Shown here one piece after another: positions 40,262 through 54,030 of a DNA stretch of 64,000 bases (position 1 is its first letter; each line of letters begins with the position of its first letter). The translations under genes were made by a program, and so were the position numbers. The notes beneath the pieces are model-generated. The model did not search any database, was not told the origin of the DNA, and saw only the letters and a list, made by a program, of their open reading frames with translations. The stretch spans positions 1,364,001-1,428,000 of the forward strand of contig CM066296.1 of the NCBI GenBank assembly GCA_033816765.1, read 5' to 3'. This DNA is from Nothopassalora personata (lineage: Eukaryota > Ascomycota > Dothideomycetes > Mycosphaerellales > Mycosphaerellaceae).

Positions 40262-41341
40262 ATGGAAGGGGTCTATAGGGATTCTATCCCTTATAAGGGG
40301 ATAAAGGAATCGGAGGAAGGGGAAACACCTAAATCTAGTAAGGAAGGGAGAAGCGGAACTAGCGCCGCTGAATTAGGTATAGGTGTAGGAACGAACAGCA
40401 CAATTAGAATAGATACTATAACTGCCCTCTTTAGACGATTAGTAGTAGCAATGGAAAACGCTAGCCCTCGCTTTCCACCTCTAGGAGGTGCTAAGAATCC
40501 GTTCTTTAATGGTACTAATGCTACTAAGTTCTAGGAGCGGTTTAGCGACCTAATGGACTAGTATCCGCCTCGGGCATCTATTAAGAAGGATAATTTCTAG
40601 GGTAGGTTTAAGCGCAATTACGAAACTACTATCCGGCGCGTAGTTATGAGGCTGCCTAGGTAGCTTACTAACAAGGCACGTTTTAGGAGGGCGTTCTTAT
40701 TAGAGTTCTTAAGGTTTAACGCCTACTCGATGTTAGGGAGTCGGGAATATCTTAAGGAGATTATTAGGGCGTAGTAAGGTAAGAGGCCTAAAGAACAAGA
40801 TGTGAAGGAATTCATCCGCCTATTTGTATCCTTAAGTGACCTAATTGAACCTAAGGATTTAGATAATAGCTCCCGGAGTCGCCTCCTCCTTTAGGAATTG
40901 CTAGAGGGAGTCGCGAAAGCGGTCTATAAGGCTTGCGGGCTTCACCTAAAGTAACCTAAGAAGTTTAGGGACTTTTAGAGGATCATCGATAAAGCTACTA
41001 GTATCGTAGATAGTAAGGAGGGATAGAAAGCTATATATATAGATTTCCCTCTTACTTTACCTTAGCTATACCGCTTAGTCGTAAAGTAAATGCCGCGCCT
41101 TAAGCCTAAGATTAACACGCTTAAGAAGGCTACTTCTAGGACTGTTGTTAATAATGACCTCATCTAGAAGGTAGCTAAAATGAGCATACGTGTATACTAG
41201 CGCGGTCGCGTCGCGGACGCGGGTACCTTCTACCCGAGCGAGAATTAACGCTCTATATAACCGGAGAGGTACGACCTAGACACTAAACTGTAGGTTTACG
41301 TAATGTAGCGTCCCCTATCGTAGAATCGCGAACAGTCTAAA
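40262..41341 (+). pseudogene. F3 gag N-terminal part
   Basis: ATG at 40262 opens a 90-residue unbroken stretch (MEGVYRDSIPYKGIKESEEG onward) ending FFNGTNATKF, then RIP stops. Beyond it the frame continues as a capsid-like Gag (ERFSDLMD, KARFRRAFLLEFLRF) to the F4 insertion at 41347. The rest of Gag continues after 48129. Confidence 0.75.
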
Positions 41342-41346
41342 GCGAT

Positions 41347-41508
41347 TATAAGGGGCGGGCCCCTGTTTCTTAGTATAGGCTACGCCTATGCGTTCGGATT
41401 GCTTTCCGACACCTTTTCTTCGGATAGCGTGTAACTTCCCCTTTCTTCTATATCGAACTTATTACAAACTTTATAGAACTTTAGTATATACGTCGTTTAC
41501 CCGTAACA
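41347..41508 (+). repeat. F4(+) 5' LTR (162 bp)
   Basis: TATAAGG (from TGTAAGG) to CGTAACA. Very short for a gypsy LTR. Differs from 47962-48123 mainly at RIP-type positions. Confidence 0.92.
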
Positions 41509-41559
41509 TTAAGTTCGATCTATTTGAATTAGCTTAGTACCTACTATTAAAGAGACGGG

Positions 41560-42815
41560 ATACGTAATAACGTCGCTAGGTAGCGAGAACCCCGGGACTA
41601 GTACCCCGAATAAAAACTTCTAACTTATGCTATAGTAACTATACTAGCGATAGGAAGAGATGCAAGCCGAGTTAATTATAACGCGCGCCGCTTTAAAAGA
41701 ATTGGAAGACGCTCGACGTTAGTTAATACCTATAGTCTCGCTACTAGTTTATAACGAGACGACTACTAGTAACCTAATGAGATAGCTACTATAGACGCTA
41801 AACGCCGCCGCGCCCTCGCCGCGTACCGGAGAAGAACCGTCGGGTCCTAGAGGCTAGAACCCCCCTTCCTAGGACGGTAAGGTAGAGACATTCCGCGATT
41901 ACTTCTTAAGGTTAAAGAGCTCTTTTAGGGTGCGATCCGCCCTAAAACCGACGCTCTCTAAGGAGTATTACTAGGACGCGATTAACGACACCTTACTAGC
42001 GAGAGAGCGTACTAGGATACGGCACTTCTAGGATAAGGGAGACGGCGAACTTAGGAAGGACCCCGTTACTTTCTTTACGTAACTCGAGAAAGTCTTCGGT
42101 AATAGTAACGAGCGCGCTAAGGCCCTAGAGCAGCTTACTAAGATTAAACATACGAACGGTTAACCTTAGCACGATTACTAGATAAAATTCGACGGACTCC
42201 TACTAAGCGCCGGCGGAGAGAACTAGAGCGACGACGCGAAGATTAGTTACTTACGTAACACCTTCTCGAACCCCGTTCGGATGTATACGGCGGCTATACT
42301 AAAGAAGGAGGACTACTACGAGTTTACGGGGGAGGTCGAACGGATTATAACTAACCTCGAGGACACAGACTAGTTCAAAATAGCCTACAAGAGGTAGAAG
42401 AATAACAATAAGGACTCTAGTACGACCGCTATAGTTACTACCCGTTCTTTTACGAGAACGGCTAGTAGCTAGGTTAATGCCGATAGTAATACTATTAAAG
42501 CACTAACCCGGATAAGCGGAGGCCGCTCTAGAATTCGTAGAGATCGGAAGGAGGATAAAGGGAGGTAGAGAGTAAAATGGGTAGACACCGCGGAGAGGGA
42601 TCGTAGGCGCTAAGAATAGCTCTGTTTCCGCTATAGAGCGAGCGGACATCGAGTAAAGGAATGCCCGTACGCCGTAGTAGTTAATTCTACTAGGATCAAT
42701 GCGGCCTCGGTCGCGCCGATTCTAAAGGACGACGGATTTAAGTCGGGTCCCGAAGAGATAGGAAAAGACTAGCTCCTAGTCGAAAGCTAGAACTAGGAGA
42801 TAAAGAAGCACTAGT
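41560..42815 (+). pseudogene. F4(+) gag remnant
   Basis: Decayed Gag with a CCHC knuckle near 42618-42665 reading LCFRYRASGHRVKECP, where the second Cys is now Tyr by a TGY-to-TAY change. A charged region precedes it. The start codon is not certain. Confidence 0.75.
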
Positions 42816-42869
42816 AAAGGGGTGGAACGTAGTTAAGAGTTCTATAAATAGGAATCTTATATATACTAA

Positions 42870-45800
42870 CGTACTCCTAAACGAAGGTTACGAAACGTTT
42901 ACCCTTATCGATAAAGGATATATATACTACGCTATAATTAACGGAGACTTAGTAAAAGGCCTCGGTCTTACGTATGTTAGTAACGAGAGCCGTAGGGCTA
43001 TACGGTTTACGAAGGCGATGCGGAACTCGATCGAAGGAGTAGTCGCCTTCCGCATAGAAATTGCCGGGATCTACTAGGTGGTTTATACTTATGTTATGTC
43101 TAATCTAGACTTCCATATAATCCTAGGGAACCCGTAGAAGGCGCACAATTAGATCCGGACCGCGCCTAAAAAGCGCCGGTACTACTATAGCTTAGTAAAG
43201 AAATAGGTACCCGAAGGGCGTAACTACGAAGAATACGAGTCGGGTGAGCGTTTCGCTACGATTGCCGCGGTAACCGTAGAAGATATTAAGAAAGCCCTTA
43301 GCGAAAAGGAGCCGCCTACGCGAGAGGAACTTAAGAAGGGCTTGCCTCTAGAACTTTAGGATATACTACCGTTATTTTCTACTAGGGAAGCTAATAAACT
43401 AGCTCTATACCGCGGCGACCTTAACTATAAGATCAAAATACGGACGAAAGCCGACGGAAGCCTAGAACCATTGCCCTAGGGACCGCTCTATAGTATGTCG
43501 AAAGACGAGCTACTTATCCTCCGGAAGTCGCTAAAGGAGCTATAGCGTAAGGATTATATTCGCCCTTCTACCTTAGAAGCGGCGGCTCCCGTCCTATTCG
43601 TAAAGAAGCCCGGGGGAGGACTTAGGTTCTACTACGATTATAGAGCACTAAACTCGATTACTAAGTAGGACCGTTACCCGCTTCTATTAATCCCGGAAAC
43701 TATTCGGAACCTAACGGGCGCTAGATAGATTACGAAGGTTAACGTTATTACCGCATTCTATTACCTCCGGATAGCTCGAGGTAAAGAGTATAAGACGGCT
43801 TTTCGAACTAGATTCGGTCTATAGGAATGGCTAGTTTACCCGTTCGGTTTGTCCGGGGCCCCTATAACATTCTAGCGGTACATTAACAGTTTATTACGGG
43901 ACTACCTAGACGACTTTGCCTCGGCCTACGCTAACGACGTCGTTATTTACTCCGATGGAACAAAAAAGGACCATTTCTAGAAGGTTCGTATCGTGCTCTA
44001 GAAGCTTTAGGACGGAGGCCTTTTCCTAGATCTAGGGAAGTATAAGTTCGTATAGAAGAAGGTTAAGTACCTCGGGTTTATTGTACACGCCGACGGGATA
44101 GGAGTAGGACCCGACCCCGAGAAGGTAGTAGCAGTAAAGGACTAGAAGGTACTAGTTACCTAGAAGGAAGTGCGGCGTTTCTTAGGCTTCGCGAACTACT
44201 ACCGGATGTTTATTCTAAACTATTCGAAGCTCGCCGAGCCCTTAACGTCGCTAACCGGTAAGAATAAGGTATTTTCCTAGGGAGATCGTTAGGCCAATGC
44301 GTTTAAGTCCCTAAAGGATAAGTACTATAAAGCACTAGTTTTAGCCTACTAGAACCCGGAGCTCCCTACCTTTTTAGAGACGGACTATAGCGGCTTTACG
44401 CTTAGAGGCGCCCTCCTATAAGAAAAGGACGGAGTCGTAAAACTAGTAGGATTCTACTCGAAGAAGCTTAATAAGGCTAAGATTAACTACGACATTTACG
44501 ATAAGGAGATGCTCGCGGTAGTGTCCTATCTTAAGGAATAGGCTCCCGAGTTGAAAACATGTAGGCCCTTTATAATCTAGACGGATTATAAGAACCTAGA
44601 ATACTTTATAACGAAGAGACAGCTTTCCGAACGGTAGATCCGGTAGGTTAAGGAAGTTACAAAATTCTAGTTTTTACTAGTATATAGGCCGGGCACCGAG
44701 GCGATTGTGCCGGACGCCCTTTCTCGAAGGGAGTAGGATACACTTAGGTAGGGCGATAAGTTATTACGGTATCGCAGGTTTCTTAAACCGGACATCGTAA
44801 AGAATTAGCCGGGCTCGAGGGTAGTAGACGTTAGCTCGACTATAAAGGTTTCGTTAGTACGAATCTTAGCTACGTAGTTCGAAGGACTATCCGCTATAGA
44901 AGAGGCGGATTCACCGGGCGCACTATAGGGACCCTTCTAAGACTAGGAGCTAAACGACCTCTAGGAAAGAACTATCGAGAAGGATAGTACGTTCTAAGCG
45001 GTAAACCGCGCAATTAAGGTAGGAGCGCGTTTACTTCCTAGCGAGGTAAAACTTAAGGTATAAGTAGGTAATTGTAGCATCGACCGTAACGGGTATCTTC
45101 GCTACCGCGGTAGGATTTAGGTGCCTAGAACTCCTAGTTCTACGGAGTCCGACTATAAGGAGGCGGACATAGCGATTCTATAGAACGACACCCTTCGAAC
45201 TAAGCTAATCCAATCCGTACACGATTTACCGGTGTACGGCCACCCTAGCCGGGACTCTATAGTATCGATACTAAGTCGTAACTTCTACTAGCCCCTATAG
45301 TCTAAGCACGTGAGGCAGTTCTTAAGGAACTGTAACTACTACGGTAGGAATAAGATGTAGAGAGAACAAAAACACGGCCTCCTATAACCCTTACCGGTCC
45401 CCGACCAATTCTTCTAGGAGATCTCGATAGATTTTATAACGGATATACCCGAGTCGTAAGGGAACACTTACCTCTAGGTAATTAAGGATCGACTAAGTAA
45501 GACCGTCGTTTTAGAAGCGATGCCTACTATAAAAGTAGAGAACTACGCTAAAAGGTTCTTAGACTACTAGGTGAGATACTACGGCCTCCCTTAAGCTATT
45601 ACGAGTAACCGGGGTACTAACTAGACGAGTACCTTCTAGAGAACCTTCTATCGTTTAACCGGTGTAAAATAGAGGCTTAGCTCCGCCTACTACCCTTAAA
45701 CCGACGGAGGCCTAGAACGGTTAAACTAGGAAGTCTAGGCTTACCTTCCTAACTACATTAACTATAAGTAGTCCGACTAGAAACGCTAGCTCCCCACGGC

Positions 45801-46530
45801 GTAACTTGCTCTAAACGCGCGGTATTACGCTAGGCTAGGAATAAGCCCCTTCTTCGCGGTATACGGATACGAGGCACTATTACCCGTTTAGTTATAACCG
45901 GATCTAGAGACCTCTCAGTTAGACGCCGCGTAACGGGCAACGCTATTCGTGGAAAGGATATAAAAGATTACGGACCTATGTTAGGCGAGTATAGCGGAAG
46001 CCGCCTAAAAACAGGAGGACTACGCTAACCGGGATAGGAAGCCCGCACTAATCTATCGTATAGGCGATAAAGTTTAGCTAGATCTACGTAACTATGTTAC
46101 TATACGACTAAAGAAGAGCCTCGACTATAGACACGCGAAGTATACGGTAGTAGAAGTAATCTTACCGTTGTCTATACGCTTATCTAGGATCCCCGACGGG
46201 ATCTACCCGGTCTTCTATCCTAACTTGCTACGACCTGTAAGCTAAGACCCCTTACCTAGATAGGAGATCGATAATAAACAGCCGGACCCTATCTTAATTA
46301 AGTCCTACGAAGAGTAGTAGGTAGAAGAGATCCTTTACGCTAGAACTAAGGTTAGAGGTAGAGGCCGAGTACGCGAAGTCCTAGTAAAATGGACCGGATA
46401 CTACAAGCCTACATAAGAACCATTAGGGTACCTCGCGGACACAGTAGCCGCGGATAACTTCGAGAGGAGATATAGTAACCTAATAACGCATAACGGACCG
46501 AAGGAGGCATAGGATACGAATAGAAGGGGG
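42870..46530 (+). pseudogene. F4(+) pol remnant with chromodomain
   Basis: Protease end DFHIILGNP near 43108-43135. RT reads [13 protein letters not shown] then [10 protein letters not shown] near 43585-43665, and the active site AYANDVVIY near 43925-43951 (from YxDD, now lacking the first Asp). RNase H ETDYSGFTL near 44380. Integrase zinc region VYGHPSRDS near 45232 and core ISIDFITDIPE near 45420. Chromodomain VEEILYARTK to VLVKWTGYYKPT near 46323-46415. Frequent RIP stops. Confidence 0.87.
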
Positions 46531-47961
46531 AGAAGGCGAAAAGGTAAGGATTACTAGGGATTTAGCGTAGATACAGGCGTTTAGGAAAAGGTAGGCGTTC
46601 CTTTAGGTTAGGGAGTCTTTTTAGGAGATAGAGAGAAGTAAGAAGGTATAGGTAAGTTTAAGAGCGTTTCATTTCAGCGGCGTCCACCGTAAAAGTAGCG
46701 GAGCCCGATCCCTTTCGAGATAACTGCATACTATAATAGCCCGGCCGCGGCCCGCGCGAAAAACGAGGGTACCCGAAGGCTAGTTCGTAGAGGCTAAGGC
46801 CTAACGTACGCGGCGCTAGCCTAGCTAGAGGTCGCGTAGGGCGCCCCCGGGACTAAGAGGTCGGTTAGCGATGGTTTTATAACGGGGCCCGTAGTATATA
46901 CGTCTACCTAAAGGTAAGCTAAGCATTAGCTACGGTACCTATAACCTTAGCGGCGACCGTACTAAAAGAATCGGTAAGCGCGTATAAAGAGGCGGAGGCC
47001 GTAGAAACTTACCGGGAGAGCATACTAGTACGCTAGAGAGGTTTTAAAGCCTTCTAGGCTTTAAGGACGGCGCGGAGCTTAGTACGGGCGTCGTCGCTAA
47101 AAGACCGTTAGCCGGTAGAAAAGTAGCGGAGGACGCTAGGGAGGATACTTACGCGCGGTTCTAGTTAGTAGCGCGGGTCTACTTAGTATAGGCGGCGTAG
47201 GCGAGCTCCGGCCTAAAACGCGCGGTTAGCGATAATTTTCCTTCGGGGTCCGCGTAGTATATACATGTCCTCGCAATGCTTACGATTAGTATTATAGGCC
47301 TAGTAGGCGCGCGCGGTCACGCCCTAACAATAATTAGCGGACCCTAATAAGAATAGGACGAGGACCGGTACTTACATGCTAGGAGACGTAGTCTACGCTA
47401 GTAGAGGCGTAGGGGACGCAGTAGATGCGGCGTTAGGACATTTTATGCTAGGCTCCGGTTAGAATATTTCGGTCTCCGTAGGAATTCATTCGGACTTACT
47501 TAATAGTGTTAATAGGAGATGTAGTAGTAGTAGTTTCTATTTACGGTATGCTATTAGTATCTGTCGGAGCCCGTAGGGAAAATGTCGTCTCCCTAAGCGA
47601 TAGGCATAAGATACGCGAATATGCCCCTAAGGCTAGAGACGCTTAGCTAGGGGGAGGGGGAGGGGCGACTTACGCGTGCGGTAGGTAATAAGGAAAAGAA
47701 AGAAAAGAAAAAAGAGAACGAGAACCTAAAGATATGTTCTAGGCTCCTATTGTTCATATGTAATAATAGCTATTGTTACTTAATAGACAATAGTAAACCT
47801 TACACTTACCTAGGTAATAATACTTTATCTCGGCGTTAGCGGGGCTAGATAATAAGGAAGAGAAGCTCGGGCACTTCCTATTGCGAGCCTAACGAGAACA
47901 CCTAGGACAATGGGCTCTAGGGCGGAGCTATAGGGGCGGCGGAGGAGGAAGGGGGGGGTAG
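46531..47961 (+). other. F4 3' non-coding region (1.4 kb)
   Basis: Between pol and the 3' LTR; no open frame or motif recognised on either strand. Contains the empty site of the intact F1 insertion (47316-47320). A long 3' untranslated region is a family trait, as F4(-) has it too. Confidence 0.7.
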
Positions 47962-48123
47962 TGTAAGGGGCGGGCCCCTGTTTCTTAGCATAGGCTACGC
48001 CTGTGCGTTCGGATTGCTTTCCGACACCTTTTCTTCGGACAGCGTATAACTTCCCCTTTCTTCTATATCGAACTTATTATAAACTTCATAGAACTTTAGT
48101 GTATACGTCGTTTACCCGTAATA
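47962..48123 (+). repeat. F4(+) 3' LTR (162 bp)
   Basis: TGTAAGG to CGTAATA. Retains TpG at its start where the 5' LTR is altered. Confidence 0.92.
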
Positions 48124-48128
48124 GCGAT

Positions 48129-49900
48129 AGATGGTTGTTACTACAACTATAGTAGTTCGAAGCACTAGGCTAGTAACTGTAGGGCGATAAGGTCCTTAAT
48201 ATCTCGGGGCTACGTACACCTCGCCCCGAATAACTGGTAGTATCTAGGGAAGGAAGGCGATCCGCGTCCTACTAAGTTTAACTTTCGGAGGGACTATAGC
48301 AAACCGAAACTGCTCTATATACTCCCTCTACTCGAAGAACATTATAGGCCGATCGAGTTTAATAACTAGTATAAGATTTCTACACTACGTAAGTAATAGA
48401 TAGGTAGGGACTACACTAGGGTAATAAAGGTTACGCCTCCTAATTATTCTAAGCCCCCTCCTAACTTTAGGCATTTAATAGAGTATAGCCCTTAGGACGT
48501 ACGGTCTAGCTAAATAGAGAAGGCTACTAGTACATATTAGGTCTCATTCGGAGAAAGTAAAGTGGAGTAGGCGGTCAACTTAGGCGAGCTTAACGAGGTA
48601 TCTACCTATCCTATGTAGTCTAACAAAGTGAAAGGGAAGGCACCCGTAGGCATTCTAAAGAATCCGCACCCGAGGACCCGGTCCTTAGCCTAGGATCTAC
48701 GAGCCCGAGCTAAGGCTACTAAGAAAGTTCGCCTACAATTAGAACAGGAGATCCGGTAAGCTGAGATTAACCAGTAGGAGGTTGAAATAATTAATGAAGT
48801 TAGTGCTTAAATGAGCGAAACTTAATCATTAGCTAAATCCGGGGTAACCCTAGGAAGGGGAAATAATGCCTAAGTAAATAGATTAGGGAACGATACTAAT
48901 AAAGGACTACCTAAGGATATGCCTATTAGTCCCGTAAACGCCCCCTTCGCATAAAGGAAGCGTATGTAGAATGCTAAGACTATAAGGATTAATAACTACG
49001 TCCGACAATATAGTTTAGCTAGTAATGGCCCGGTTATAAAGGAAGAGGGTATTATCTACTAGATTGATTAGATCCTCTAGATAACGTTTCCTAATGTAAA
49101 CGCCTAAGATTAGTTTCGATATAGTCGCTAGTTCGAGGCTACCCTCTTCGGTCGCGTTACTAACACCCCCGCTCTTTAGGAGAAGCTTACTATAGTACGA
49201 CGCCTTATAGGAAAGGACCCTAAGGTTCGCACTAGATAAGTAGTTACCTATAAAGATAAGCCTAAGTATAATAAGGAGGTCTTTCGTAAAGATAGTTAGG
49301 CCTAGTATGTCGGAGTGTATTTAACTATACTTTACTCTAAGGGTACGGTCCCTACTACTAAGCTCTATAAGGACGTTAAGAAAATCGGGCTCTCTAGTGT
49401 CCTTAATAACTTTACTATAGTCCCTAGTCCTTAGGTAGTAGCGGAGTTCGGGATAAACAAGAACTAGATTAGGTGCCTAATTAACGAGGGTTCCGAGGTA
49501 AATATCATCGGCTAGAGGAACGCTTATAGATTTAGGTTACCGGTAATGTCGAGTACTTAGCTTACCTTTCGAGGTGCTAGAGGGCGGGCCTAGTTTAAAG
49601 GTGTTATAGGCAATTTGGATGTTTAGGTATTTAGGGTTCACTACTAAATAGACATGTTTATCTCCTCGGATCTAAACTTACTAACAATCCTAGGACGTCC
49701 GTAGGCCCGTAAGGTGCGACTCACTACCCGTAACTGCGATAATAGTTTATAGGAGGGGACTATTACTAGCCGTAAAGGTGAAAGTGTTATGTTTACTACC
49801 CTAGTTAGCTCGGATAGGTATAAGACCCTTTAAGAACTGTTAAAAGCGTCGGGAAATAGAAGGGTAGGTTAAGTTACGGCGCTTAACCTACCGATTTGCT
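48129..49900 (+). pseudogene. F3 gag C-terminus and protease
   Basis: Continuation of F3 after the F4 insertion. Aspartic protease near 49470-49760: LINEGSEVNIIG (active-site region, from DxGSEVNII) and TILGRP then ARK (the C-terminal flap motif ILGxPW). The upstream part has no recognised domain. RIP stops throughout. Confidence 0.75.
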
Positions 49901-49962
49901 AAAGCCGGATTTGACAAAATTAGTAAGGTTCTCGCACTATCTCGGAAAAACCTCGGACTTTA

Positions 49963-49988
49963 ATTTACCGGTCCCGGGACCGGTAAAT
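49963..49988. repeat. F3 26-bp palindrome, gag-pol junction copy
   Basis: ATTTACCGGTCCC followed by its exact reverse complement. Lies between the protease remnant and the RT-bearing frame. Confidence 0.9.
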
Positions 49989-49989
49989 A

Positions 49990-52900
49990 GCTATAGTAAG
50001 GAAAACGGATACGACTACGACACGACGTATCTATAGGAAGACACGACGCATCTATAGGAACCCGGTAAGGCTCTAACGCCTAGTAACTATTTAGCTCACT
50101 TATTAGGATTGCTTAGGACTGCTAGAGTAAAGGAACGAGTTATAGAAATTGGAATAGGCGCGTTTAAGGGAGATTCTATTACTAACGTTTATTCAGTTTA
50201 AGGGGATTGGCCTTCCGAGATCCTAAGGCAGTCTACATTGAATGCTTAGGCACGAAAGCAATAAGTAGGCTAACATATAGCTAATATTAGGATGCCGTAG
50301 GTCTTTACGATGTATAAGCGTAAGGCGGACAAGAAGAAGCTAGTAGACGCGAGCGTTCACGAACGCCTAGAATCACGAGTTAAGAGAGATATAGAATAGA
50401 AGCGTAGGGTACTATACCTAGAATCTAAGATACCTAAAGGATAAGGACCGTTCGATAGGAAGTACTTAACTAAGAAATTCTTAAGTATTAAGCGAGGTAG
50501 CCGAATCACTCTAGAACGACTTACCTTAATTAAGGTTAGCATTAAGCTATTACTAATAGAAAGGGCCTTATTCGATGAGATGCTCTATAACCGGGAGGTA
50601 GTCCTTACTTGGGATTTTAGTTACATGAGGCAAATTAGGTACGACGTTGTGCTACCTTAGAAGATTAACACGGTCCCTTATAGGCTATAGTAGGCACGCC
50701 CTATCCGGCTACACCCAAGTCTTAGGGTAATTGTTAAGCGCATAATTAGAGCCCGGATTAAGAACAACATCCTAGAATACTTATAAGGGGCATATTCTAA
50801 TAGCTAGTTCCTAGTCGTAAAGAAGGTTAATACCTCTAGAAGCGATGTGCTATATCGGTTAATTAACTTAGCTATACTCCTAAATGAGGTTACTATGCGC
50901 GATGCTAACATTCCACCGGACACGGATAGCTTCTTAGAGGATTTTGCCGGTTACCGAGTCGCTTCACTTATGGACCTATTTTTAGGTTATGATTAGATCA
51001 CTTTAGATAAGTCCTACCGGGACTTAATAGCCTTTATAACCCCTCTTGGCCTAGTACGCAACACGACTCTACCTTAAGGGGCTACTAATTCGGTTACTTA
51101 GTTCGTGCGTATAGTAACAAAGATTCTACTTAATTATATCTCGTATCGAGCAAAGCCGTTTCTCGATAACATCGGTATTAAGGGACTAACTAAGGACTAT
51201 AGGAATGCCGAAGTAGAGCCTAGGTTAAGGAAATAGGTCGTTAACTACATCGTTTCCCTAGATCTAGTTCTTACTAACCTAGAAAGAGCTAGTACGGTAG
51301 TTGCTAGAGGTAAATCCTAATAGTTATACGAAAAGCTTAAGATTGTTAGGTACGTTACTAGCCCGGATAGTCGCTATCCTAACCTAAAGATTGTAGCTAA
51401 GATCCTAGATTAGCCTACGCCTACCTATATTAAGGAGGTCCGCACCTATATAGGGCTATATATGTACTTCCGGATATAGATTCCCTAGTTCGTTATTATC
51501 GCTCGACTAATGTATAAGCTACTAAAGAAGGACGCCGAGTTCACCTAGATAGAAAATAAGCAGTTCTTAAAAGAAGAGGTTACTAGATATCTTATGTAGA
51601 CTCTAGCCTTAGTTACCCTCTACTACTTACCTAGTGCTAGGTCCATCTTTGTCTTAGTTAATACTAGCGGTACTAGATAGAGATGTATCGTTTCTTAAGA
51701 ATTAATAGACAGTACCCGATAGCGTTACCCGGTGCGGTATAAGAGCGGAATCTAGAACGCGTTAGAATCTAGATATAATACTAGTAAGCGGGAATGCCTT
51801 AGGGTCCTTATGGGGCTTAAGAAGATCTAGAGATATATTACTAGCGTTAATTTTATCCTTAAGGTTAATACTAAGACACTTATATAGTAGCTTAACCGGC
51901 CGGCTTCGGACCTGCTAAACTCGGTAATAGCCCGGTAGGTTGTATAGATTAGGTTATTTACGTTCGAAGTAAAGCACGTTACGGGGACTAGATATACTAG
52001 CCTAGATGCCCTATCTCGTAGGCCCTCTACACCTTAGGAACCTAGGGAAGCTAATAAAGACGAAGTCGACCGGATAATTAATAATAAGCTATTTGGGTAC
52101 CCGGAGCCGGTCGACACCTATCTAGTTAAAATCTAGAAAACACGACATCTCGGGGACCGATACTCTAAGGGCTCTTAGTAGCTTACTTAGGTTATAGAAA
52201 CTAGGACCCGGCCCGATAGTATTACCCGTACTAAGTACCGGCGGCTAGTAAAGAAAAGCGTCAATTTCTTTATCCGGGACTAATTGCTATTCTTCTAGAA
52301 GCGCCGAGGAGTACCGTTACAACTTGTAATTAACGATAATAAGGCTTAGAAGGAGATCGTTATAGAGTGCTATAAGAGACACGGTTACCGTAGCGCTAAG
52401 GTCGTATATAACCTTATTTCCGATCGGTATTACTAGGACGGGTGCTTCGCCGATGTCTCTACGTAGGTTCAAAGTTATGCTCCCTATAGGTTTCGCGAAG
52501 GTAACTAGCGCGCTAGTAAGCTTCACTTATTGGGCCCTTAGGTTATTAGTAAGAAGTAGTACTCGGACCCCGTCTAGGTACATAAAAATAGATACCTCCT
52601 AGTTACGCGCGAAGCACTTAGCAACTAGATCGAGGCTAGAGTAACGAGGGCACCTCCTAGCTCTAAGACGGTTACTAAGTTTCTATACGAAGATGTCTTC
52701 TATAGGTACGGCTACTATACTGAAATTATGCTTAATAACGCTACGGTTTATACGGCTAAGGTTAAGCGGTTACTCGTAGGGCTTAGTGTTTGAAGGATCC
52801 GAATATTACCGTACTATCCGTAGTCTAATGCTCCGGTCGAGGCTAGATACCGTCCTATTCTTATAGCGTTAGTAAAGCTTATAAGGAACATATACCGCGG

Positions 52901-53690
52901 ATAGGAATAATAGGTACCCGCTATGTTATAGGCTAATAGGACTACGACCTATCGTACTACTAGAATAACGCTAGCTTAGGTCCTATATAGCTATCGCACG
53001 ATTCTACTAATTAAGGTTAAGTACCCGACGTAGGCGAATTACTAATAAGGATCGGTAAGAACGACTAAGGACCTACTTACTATACGTGCGCGTTAACTCT
53101 AGGCTCGAGACCTTAGTTTAGAAGAGCTATATACTCGAAGGAAGCGACTAAGAGAACTTAGTAAGGACTACTTTAATTCTTACCGGAATGTTAACTCTAT
53201 TAGTTTCTAGAAGGGCGACCTTATTATAAGATTCGACAAGCTATATAAGGATGACTTCTTACGTAAGATCGGTTACCGATAGTAAGGTCTATATCGGGTG
53301 TCTAGTGTCTCTAGGGAGTTTAGTACCTATATTCTTAAGGAACTTAATAGTACGCTAATAAAGGGTGTTTAGGCACGAGAAAACCTTAAGCTAGTTCTAG
53401 AGCTTCGTCCGGATAATATAGGAGTACTAGGCCTAGATAATAGGATCGATCTCGTAATAGGGGAGGGAGAAGTCGCTAATAGCGTCGCTAATAGCGAAGA
53501 CAGTAGTAATTCGAACGAGATCGAGCCTATCGCCGACGAAGACATACTACCTATAGGAGTTAACGAAAAGGGATCGTATCCTAAACCGGAATCTAAGAAG
53601 CTATGGGTTAGGCCTTATAATCTTCCTACAGCCGAAATTTCACAGTTTAGTAGGATCGAGGCTAAGAACTAATTAGTTAGCAATAGTGTA
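49990..53690 (+). pseudogene. F3 pol remnant (RT, RNase H, integrase)
   Basis: RT from about 50790: FLVVKKVNT, YRLINLAILLNEVTM, VASLMDLFLGYD and active-site region KPFLDNIGIKG near 51150 (second Asp of FLDD altered to Asn). RNase H end GTRYTSLDALSRRP near 51985-52027. Integrase near 52300-53200 with PYYP then SNAPVEARYRPI at about 52803-52850. The region 49990-50780 is upstream pol sequence without a recognised domain. Broken by RIP stops. Confidence 0.82.
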
Positions 53691-54030
53691 TAGAGTTCAC
53701 TTTCCTTAGGCATGTATTACACATGCCCTTCAGTTTATTAAGCCGATTCGGTTATCTAGACTTTACTTTATAGGGTGTTCTTACCTTAGTTAAACCTTAG
53801 TTAGTGGAGTCACATTTACCGGTCCCGGGACCGGTAAATCGGATCACGTAATAGCGTAGTATACCCCTACCGAATGCTTACCTAGGTGGTTACTAGCACT
53901 GGTTTTCGGTTATATATAGGGTCATCGGACCTTTAGTGTAACCTTAATAGCACTACTCTCACTACTTATAAGACCGGTCTCGGCGCTACTGCCTTATAAC
54001 GGTTATAGGGACATACGCTAAGAGGCATAC
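53691..54030 (+). other. F3 spacer between pol and the third reading region
   Basis: No coding signal. Contains the palindrome (53814-53839) followed 3 bases later by ATCACGTAATAGCGTAGTA, similar to the LTR segment next to its palindrome, and a TATATATAGGG box at 53912. This could be an internal promoter for the downstream frame. Confidence 0.5.
53814..53839. repeat. F3 26-bp palindrome, post-integrase copy
   Basis: Exact copy of the palindrome at 49963-49988. Confidence 0.9.

Larger units (their letters stand above)
41347..48123 (+). mobile_element. F4(+) gypsy chromovirus, full length, RIP-decayed
   Basis: 6777 bp, 162-bp LTRs (41347-41508, 47962-48123), perfect 5-bp duplication GCGAT (41342-41346, 48124-48128), inserted in F3 gag. 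Nearly identical, in inverted orientation, to the F4(-) host element, including the same RIP-altered sites. Purine tract GGAGGAGGAAGGGGGGGG (47941-47958) precedes the 3' LTR. Confidence 0.93.

Noticed and set aside
50357..50542. 61-residue minus-strand frame, and similar short frames at 52317, 55793 and 61568
   Set aside because: Chance or shadow frames in RIP-decayed pol/gag regions.
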